Positions 11,194 to 19,000 of a stretch of DNA of 20,932 bases are shown here, piece by piece. Both the position numbers and the translations under genes were made by a program. The notes under the pieces are model-generated. The model was not told the origin of the DNA. It ran no database searches and saw only the letters and a list, made by a program, of their open reading frames with translations. The stretch is from a virus. The stretch spans positions 1 to 20,932 of IMG/VR virus record IMGVR_UViG_3300042372_000718, one strand, 5' to 3'. How positions within the stretch are numbered: position 1 is the stretch's first letter; each line of letters opens with the position of its first letter.

Positions 11194-12942
11194 CTATCCG
11201 ACAATCCAGTTGGTTCCGTTGTACCAGACGGGTACAGTGTTGCCGCCGCCACCCGCGCCGACGTTGTGGCCGTAGGCGCTGCTGCTGCTGTCCGTGACGA
11301 TGGCGCGCGTGCCGGTGGCGAGCCCGACGAAAGCGTTCAGCGTCGCCACCGGCGCGGGCGTGTGCACCAGCCTGTTGTGCCGGTAGACGTTGCCGATGTT
11401 GATCTGGTTGCTGGCGGTCGGGCTGTCGCAATCGACGCCGGAACCGATGGCGATGTTGCTGCTGCCGCTGGTGTTCGAGCCACCGGCGTCGAAGCCGAGT
11501 GCGGTGTTGTTGCTGCCCCCGACCGTGAGTATCAAGGCCTGCGTGCCGACGGCGGTGTTGTAGCTGCCGGTGCTGATGTCGAGGCCTGCTTGGAAGCCGA
11601 GGCCTGTGTTGTAGCTGCCGCTGGTAACGTCTTGCAGGGCGCGGTGGCCGAAGCCCGAGTTGGCCGTGGAGCTGGTCATCAGCTGAAGCGTGAAGTGACC
11701 GACGGCGGTGTTCTCGTTGCCGCTCAGGTTGGCCACCAGAGACTGACTTCCCACCGCCACGTTGCTGCTGCCGGTGGTGTTGGCGCGCATCGCGTAGAAG
11801 CCGACGGCGACGTTTCCGCCACCGCTCGTGTTGACGGCCTTTGCCTCTTGGCCGACGGCTACGTTCTGGACGCCGCTGTTGCTGACGTTGCCGAGCGCGG
11901 TGGTGCCCAAGACGGTGTTCGAGGCGATACCACCGCCGCCCCTGCCGACCGTGTGGCCAGCGGCCGTCAAGGTCGAGAAGACGCCCGTGCCGCCCGTGAT
12001 CGCGACCGCGTTGGCGTTCTGCGAGGACATGGTGCCGAGGCCGGTGACCGCGGCCTGCGCCAGCGCCCGGTCGATGCCAGTCTGCACGCGGTCGAGACCC
12101 GTCTGCACGCGGTCGAGACCCGTCTGCACGCGGTCCGCGTCAGCCAGCGCGGCGGAGGCGGCCGCAGCCGAGGCGGCGGAGAGAGCGGCCGAGGCGTCAG
12201 ACGACAAGACGGCCTGCGTGTAGCGGACGCGGATGCGGCTGCCAGCGGGGGGAGCTTGGACGAAGGTGAGGGTCGTGCCCGAGAAGCTGTAGTCGTCGCC
12301 GCCGACCTGCACGGCACCGCTGATCGACACGTCGAGGTTGGCCAGCAGGCCCGGGTTGCCGGTCATCGCGAAAACGGTCGTCGTCCCGTCGCCGTTGTAC
12401 AGGTTGATGAAGCTGTCGGCGTAGGTGGCGATCGTCGTCAGGCCGATGGTGTCGAAGTTGGCGAAGCCGTTGGCGCTGGCGTTCCAGCCGATCAGGTTGT
12501 TGGCGACAGGCCCCGGGAGGGTAGCGTTGGCCGTCGAGCTGATCGGCAGCTTGAGCGAGCGCGACACGCTTTCGATGAGCTGCTGCGCGATGATCGTGAT
12601 CTTGTCGAAGGCGTCGTTGATGACGCCCGGGTAGAAGCCCCCGTTGTTGGTCAGCACCATCGACTGCAACGCGGCCACGTTCGACGTGATCGTGAGCGTG
12701 AACCCGGTGGCGAGCGGGGTCGTGAGCGTGATGGAGCCGCCCGGGTCGAGGTCTTGGTTCGCGTTGAGCGTGACCGAATAGCCGACGTCGAGCACCAAGT
12801 CGGTCTCGATGCCGCTCGCCACCACCAAGCGGACGACGCGCAGATCGGCGGCGGCGAACACCTTGAAGGCGAACGGAAACACCGTGGTCGCGTCGTTGCC
12901 GATAAAGGGCCCGGCCTTGCGGGTGCTCGATGAAATGGCCAA
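11194..12942 (-). CDS. Tail fibre with T7 gp17-like adaptor and 17-residue repeats
   Basis: A 582-residue tail fibre. Residues 1-100 match the T7 gp17-type virion-binding domain: MAISSSTRKAGPFIGNDATT, VFPFAFKVFAAADL, DVGYSV, SITLTTPL. A second segment of the same pattern follows (183-242, NGDGTTTVFAMTGNPG to SRIRVRYTQAV). An Ala-rich coiled coil with DRVQTGL heptads (about 247-296) comes next. Eight exact 17-residue repeats preceded by an 18-residue one (343-496; consensus about N-x-AVG-x-x-AL-x-x-x-TSGSS) resemble YadA-like beta-roll heads. The C-terminal cap ends VPVWYNGTNWIVG. It starts with TTG, supported by GGAG eight bases upstream and by the family N-terminus. The trimeric fibre probably binds the host surface. 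No peptidase S74 chaperone is seen. Confidence 0.92.
   Translation of the reverse strand: MAISSSTRKAGPFIGNDATTVFPFAFKVFAAADLRVVRLVVASGIETDLVLDVGYSVTLNANQDLDPGGSITLTTPLATGFTLTITSNVAALQSMVLTNNGGFYPGVINDAFDKITIIAQQLIESVSRSLKLPISSTANATLPGPVANNLIGWNASANGFANFDTIGLTTIATYADSFINLYNGDGTTTVFAMTGNPGLLANLDVSISGAVQVGGDDYSFSGTTLTFVQAPPAGSRIRVRYTQAVLSSDASAALSAASAAAASAALADADRVQTGLDRVQTGLDRVQTGIDRALAQAAVTGLGTMSSQNANAVAITGGTGVFSTLTAAGHTVGRGGGGIASNTVLGTTALGNVSNSGVQNVAVGQEAKAVNTSGGGNVAVGFYAMRANTTGSSNVAVGSQSLVANLSGNENTAVGHFTLQLMTSSTANSGFGHRALQDVTSGSYNTGLGFQAGLDISTGSYNTAVGTQALILTVGGSNNTALGFDAGGSNTSGSSNIAIGSGVDCDSPTASNQINIGNVYRHNRLVHTPAPVATLNAFVGLATGTRAIVTDSSSSAYGHNVGAGGGGNTVPVWYNGTNWIVG
11455..11916 (-). repeat. 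Tandem 17-residue repeats in the tail fibre
   Basis: Exactly 154 codons: one 18-residue unit followed by eight 17-residue units (51 bp each), in register around an A/G-V/L/F-G core such as NVAVG, NTAVG and NTALG. The repeats are conserved at protein level and diverged at DNA level, so they are old. They likely form a trimeric beta-roll shaft or head. Confidence 0.9.
12080..12135 (-). repeat. 21-bp tandem repeat encoding coiled-coil heptads
   Basis: The 21-bp unit GTCTGCACGCGGTCGAGACCC occurs twice exactly (12080-12100 and 12101-12121), and the first 14 bases occur a third time (12122-12135). Each unit encodes one heptad DRVQTGL of the fibre coiled coil. The near-identical DNA, unlike the diverged repeats downstream, suggests recent expansion by slippage. 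Confidence 0.9.
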
Positions 12943-12950
12943 GGTGAAAG

Positions 12951-12955
12951 CTCCG
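12951..12955 (-). promoter_or_regulatory. Ribosome-binding site for the tail fibre TTG start
   Basis: CGGAG on the minus strand, with its GGAG eight bases before the TTG at 12942. No ATG or GTG start fits the conserved N-terminus (MAISSSTRKAGPF), so this site decides in favour of a TTG start. Confidence 0.7.
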
Positions 12956-13005
12956 AAAGACTTCGCGATCCTAGCCGCGAAACAGGGGGGTAGACATACT
13001 CAAAG

Positions 13006-16000
13006 TCACTGGGTCTTGCTCTCCGGCGAAGGCGCGCCGGTAATCGCGCCGCGGATCGCGTCCGCCGTGCTGGTCGGCTGGATTTCGCCTTGGGCAACAC
13101 CGACCATATAACCGGCGGGGCGGCCGACAGCACCGAGCGGCAGCCCGGTCATGACGCCCAGCAGGTTCGCCGTGTTGCGGACGTCTTGGCGGTTGAACTC
13201 TTTGCCTTCGACGATGCCTTGGTAGATGGCATAGGGCACGCCCAGCCCACCTTCGATCACCGACACGGAAGGCGAGAGCGAGAGGCGGTCGTCGTAGCGG
13301 GCCTCGGTCGTCGTGCCAATGAGCGCGTTCACTACCGTCCCCGCGATGGGGACGGCGGCGGCAGCGAACTTGAACTGCGACATAAAGAACATCTGCAACA
13401 GCTCGTCGACGTAGCCGTCCTCCTCGTCGTCCTCGAGGCCGCCGCGGAGGGCCACGGCGATCGCTTCGCCGATGAAGGCGGGGATCGCCACCACGTTCAG
13501 GTAGACGTAGAACAGGCGGCCCGCCTTCTGCCTGAAGTTCAGGTCGCCGTTGGCGAGCAGCCTGAACTCGGCCACGCCCAAGTTGGCCGCCATGTTGAAG
13601 TAGCCAGCGAACTGCGTGAATATCCGCATCACCGGATGGCCCGTCTCGAAGCGCGCAATGTCGGTCGGCGTCATCGAGTGCTGGGTCTCGCGGATCACGC
13701 TGTCGGCGAAACGGGCCGCGTTCTTCTCGCTCTCGCCTTTGATGATCGCTTGGTTGAAGGCACCCGTCCAGATGACGACGTCCATCTGGTTCTGCAACGC
13801 CGATTGCAGGACGTAGGCGTGGCGCATGGCGAAGGCTTGCGCTTGGTCGAGCGCGTTGGGGTCCAGCTTGGTGATCTCGGTGATGGCCTGCCGCGCCTCG
13901 AAGATGTCGGTGTTGGCGCGGTTGGTCAGCAGCTGGGACCGGGCGAGGGCAGCTTCCGAGACACCCTTCGGGTCTCGCGTGAAGGCCCACAGGGCGTCGG
14001 CCAGACGGCGGGGCTTGACCCGCACGGCGGCCATAGACATGCCGGTCAGCTGCTGCGCCGTGTTCACGACGTTGGCGAACATGAGCTGCATGCCGACGTT
14101 GCGACGCATGCCGTTGAAGAAGCGGTCGAAGGCTTTACCGCCGCTGCCCTTCATCGGGGTCTCGACCAGCTGCTTGGCGGAGCGTTGCAGCCAAGGCAGC
14201 AGCAGCTCGGTGGAAGCCGACGGGTCGTAGTCTTGCAGCGCCTTCGAGAAGCCCTTGTCCTTGAGGAGCCGGGCGACGTCGCGGACCGGCGGACCCAAGT
14301 GCGTGAAGCGCAGCACCTTGTCGAGGTGCTGCGACAGCAGGCCAAGGTTCAGCGCCAGCTCGCGGTTGTAGTTTTCCTTGCGCCCCTTGGTGAAGCCGTT
14401 CGAGGCGGCGGGGAACATGGCGCTGTCGCCGCCTTCGATGGCTTCCTGTTCCGCACGGAGGGCTGCGTCCTGCACCAAGAGGGTGTCGGTCAGGGCGGGG
14501 ACGTAGCCGCCGCGCAGTTCGCCGAAGGGGGTGATGACGGGGTCGGCGCTGACCTCGTCGAAGTAGCGGCCGTAGATGGCGAAGTGCGCCCGCTGCGCGC
14601 CGGGCTTGGTTTCCTCGAGCAAGTCCCAGACCGACTGGACGAATATCCAGTCGCGCTGCGTGATGGTGCCGTCGGCGTGCATGCGGTCGAGCATGGCCTG
14701 CCAGCGGCTGTCGTCGAGCGACCCGTCCTCGCGCAGCTTGCCCCACTTCCAGCCGAGCAGCAGCTTGGACTTGTTCGAGCCGTTGCCGCTGTGCAGCAGC
14801 GCGTGGAGCAGCTCCATCTTGCCGTTGAAGATGTGGCCGATCTCGGGCGACTTGATGTCGCGTGGCCCCATGTCGTCCCGCACGGTCTCGAGCAGGGCGC
14901 GGAGACGCCGGGTGTAGTCGCCGCTCTCGGCGGTGTAGCGGTCGGCGGCCTCGGAGATCGGGTTCCAGATGTAGCGGGTGAAGGGCCCCTGCTCGCCGAT
15001 CGGGTCGGTGCCGCGGGCCCAAGTCTCGACGCGCGTCATGGCGGCGCGCACACCGAGCAGCATGTGGTCGAACCGCTGGCGGGGTGTAGGCGCGCGGGTG
15101 TAGCCGCCCTCTTTGCCCGGCTTGCGCAGCTGCTCGAGCCGGACCCGCAGCTCGGTGCTGACCCGCTCGCGGTCGATCATCTGACCGTCGATCTCCATCT
15201 GCTTGGTCCGCTTCGAGAGCGCCCAGAGCTGGTTGACGGTGTCGCGCAGGGCTTGGAACTCTTCGTAGGTCAGCTGGTCGACCGGCTTGGCGTTGACCCG
15301 GGCGTTGTCGATGAAGGGGGCGAGGTCGGTGTAGAGCGTCGGGTCGTACTGCTTGAGCAGGTCCATGTAGCCGATCGGGTCGTTCTTCACCCGACCGACG
15401 CCGTGCAGGGCCAAGATCGCGCGGGCGGCGTTGACCAAGTTCATGTCGCGGCTGCGGCCGATGCTGTCGTCCTTGGCGCTGACGATCCGCGTGAAGAGAC
15501 GCATCGTCTTCTCGCCGTCTTTCTGCGCCTTCTGCACGGCGTGGCCGGTGTGCAGGTTGATCAGCTGGTTGCGCTTCGCAGCAGCGAAGCCCGGCAGGTC
15601 GTCGTTCCTGAGCGCCTTCTCGGCCGTCTTGGCGGCGCGAGCTTGGGCAGCGATGTATTGCTGCGGCCGCAGACGCCGCATCTCGAGCCGGTTGACGACG
15701 CTGTTGGCGAACAGCTTGGCGGCGCTGTTCAGGATCGACCGCTTGCCGACCGCCTTGTCCGCCATCGCCATCTCGGCTTGGACGAACTTGGCCCGGGCCT
15801 CGTTGGCGACCGCCTCGTTGGCGGCGCGATCGATCGCCTGCGCGTCGGCGAGATCGCCGTAGCGTTCCAGCATGCGCTGGTCGGTCAGGCCCTTGATCTT
15901 CTCGGCGCTGTCCTCGCCGTTGACGAGGTCGTCGATCAGGGCTTCGCCGTTGCGGTAGCCGAACATGCTGGCGACCTCGTCGGGGTGCATGCCGTCGGTG

Positions 16001-19000
16001 CCGACCTCGGCGTACTTGCCGCCGCGGCGCAGCTTGGCCCAAGCGGGGCCTTCGGGCGCAGCTGCGAACAGGCCGACGGGGCCCGCAGGGCGAGCGGGCG
16101 CGTCGCCGTAAAGCGCCTTCAGGGTGGCGAGGTCGAGCTTGGCCGCGTTTTCGACAGGCTGACCGTTCTCGCCCAGACCGCGGCGCAGGAAGGCGCGGGC
16201 CCTGTTGACGGGCTCGGCCATGACTTCGGCCGTGACCTCGGCGCGGATCGCCTTGCGCTGCTCTTCGCCTTCGCGCTGGAGCTGGCGCAGGTAGCGGTCC
16301 TTGGCACCCGAGGCCCAGCGCATGTCGCGCGCGCTGCGCTGCTCGAGCTGCTCGATGGCCGTGGCCGTAGCGTCGCCCGCGAGCAGCTGGTACTCCCGCC
16401 ATTCGTCTTCGCTGGCGAACTCGGGCTTGCTGGTGAAGGATGGCGTCAGCCCGCGGACCTGTTCCATCTCCGCGATCTCGGCCTCGCTGGCCAGCATGCG
16501 GTCCATGACGGCGCGGACGTCGTCGGTCAGCTCGACGTTGAGATCGGTCAGCGACCTGTAGACGTTCTTCAGCCACCCCGAGAAGCGGCGGAACTGGTCG
16601 ACCAGCGCCAAGCTCGGGGACTTGCCCTCGAAGTGGTAGGCCTCGAAGCCGCGGGCCCACTTCTCGTGGAACGGCCGCCGCTCCTCGAGCGACATCGTGT
16701 TCCATTCGGCGAGCGTCATGCCCGGCCGCATCCAGTTCAGGATCGTGGCCATGTCGGCGACGATGTCGGGCGGCGCGTCGGTGGCGTTGGCCATGTCGGC
16801 CGTCGCCTCGAGGAAGAAGTGCCCCGTCTCGTGGATGAAGGTGGAGAGGTCGGCCTTGCGCAGCAGGCTGATGACGGAGGGGGTCTGGCTGATGTCCGCG
16901 CCGAAGGCGATCTGGCCGCGGGGCGTCTCGCCGTCTTTCTGGAACAGGGCGAAGCCCGCACGCGCGGCCTCGGCCAGCTCGGGCGTGATGAGGAAGCCGT
17001 TCTGGATGCCGAGCGAAGTGCGCGGGCGCAGCAGGCGTTCGCGTTCGTTGGCGCTCTCCTCGCGGATGACATCAGCGGCGAAGGTGTCACCGCGTGCTTC
17101 GGCTTCGGCGATGCGGCGACCGGCCGCGTCGAGGTAGGGGGATCGGCCGCGCCCTTCCAGCTGGCGCTGCGTCTCCTCGAGATAGCTGTCGAGACGCTCC
17201 CGCGCGCGGGCGATGCCACCCTCGTCGGCGATCAGCATCTCGTGTGCCAGCAGCTCCCGGCGGACCTCCTCCCCGGTCGCGCGATCGGCGATGATCGCTT
17301 CCCGATCCGGCGTGGGGAACATGTCGAACTTCTCGACGCGCGAGCCGTACTTCTTGATGAGGGCGTTCGCCGTGTTGATGACGGTGCCCTCGTAGAAGAA
17401 CGTCCCGTCGTCGTTGGTCTTGCCGCCGTTCTGCTGGTTGCCGTTGATGATGACGACGCGCTCGAAGCCGTTGTCGGCGGCGTAGCGGATCATCCGCTTC
17501 ATGAGCAGGGCGTCCCAGCTCTTCTGGAAGGGGCCCTCGGGGATGCCTTGGCCGAGGCTCTGGAACGCCTGATCGGCTTCGTTCGCTCGCAGGTTGGCGT
17601 CCTCGGCCTGCTGCCGCAGGAACAGGAGGGGATCGGTCTGACCGTCGGTGGTCTCGGTCGAGGTCACCCAGTCTGGGCTGCGCCCTATGTAGGCAGATTG
17701 GCGGTAGGCTCGGTTGAGCACGCCGACGGCGGTCGGGTCTTGCGCATCGACGAGTTGCTGCCGCAGGCGGTAGGCCTCGTTCGCGTGCCGCTCGGCCAAA
17801 GCGTGGCCGACGGTTCCCTCGACCCTGTCCGCCATACCGCGGTCGACTTCTTGCTGGGCGACGCTGCGGTAGGTTGCTGCGGTCTCGTCCAGCCGGTCCG
17901 CGGTGGCGTTCACGAAGGTCGTGGCGGCGGCGTCGAAGGCGAGCATCGCCTCCTTGCGGTATTCGGTGGCTTGTTGGCGCTGCTCCGGTGTGGGCGGGAC
18001 GGCGTAGCCTTTGTCCCGGCCCATCTGGTGCCAGTCGCTTTGCAGCTCCCCGATCACCATCGTCTTCGGCTCGCCCATCTTCACGGGGGCTTCGGCGATG
18101 CGGGCGTGGGCGACGACGTTGCTCTGGTCCCAGTGCGTACCGGGGCCTTGGACGTTCGGCAGGCGCAGGAGGATTTCGCGGTAGGAGCCGGGCACCATGC
18201 CTTCGAGCATGTAGCTATCGAACTGGCTCTCCTGCCCCGGATCGTTTTCAATGTCCTGCTCTGCCTGCCGTTCGGCAAACGTGTACATGTCGTCGCGGTA
18301 GGCTTGGATGTTGCTCTGCTCTTCGGCGTCGTTCGCTTCCTGCGCCGCGGCGTCAGCTTCGGCTTCCGTCTCGAAGACTTCGTTCTCGTCGTTGCGTCCG
18401 AGGTTCCCCCAGAAGAGAGCCCAGCCACCTTCGACCTCGTTGACGTAGGTCTGGCCCGGGTTGAACCCGCCGCCGAACCTCTCGGTCTGTTCGACCATCG
18501 CGTCGAGGATTTCCTCGATGCGGGCGTCGAACCTTGCGTTCCTGTCGGGGTCTACCCCGCCCAGCACCACCTCGTCGAGCACCAGACCCTTGGCCCGCAC
18601 CAAGGCGAGCACGTCGTCTTTCGAGATTTTGCCGTTGGCGTCGAGCAGTGGCACGGATGGCACACCGAAGGGCACCTGATCGTCTTCGTTGGTGGTCGCC
18701 AGATCGAGCCAGTCGTTCAGCCCGATCAGGTCAAGCTCTTCCTTCTTCAGGCCCGGGCGCGGCCGGGCTTGGACGATCGTCTCCTCCATGACCGGCGTGC
18801 CGTCAGCGTTCATCATGGGCTTGTTGTCGGGCCCGCGCTTGACGCCGCGCTTGACGCTCTCGGGCTCGCCGAAGAACCGCTTCCATTCGGCGACGGTGGC
18901 GCGCTCGGGGCCCTCGTTTTCGACGGCACGTTCGACCGCCGAGTAGAAGGGATCGGACTGGAACAGCACGTTCGGTTCGGCGTCCTCGCTGACCCACAGG

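Noticed and set aside
12080-12135. CRISPR-like repeats
   Set aside because: The units are directly adjacent with no spacers and are in frame in the fibre coiled coil.
10999-12933. Plus-strand open frame of about 640 codons opposite the tail fibre
   Set aside because: Low-complexity Gly/Val/Ala/Arg translation caused by the fibre repeats; the leftward fibre frame has clear domains and a ribosome-binding site.
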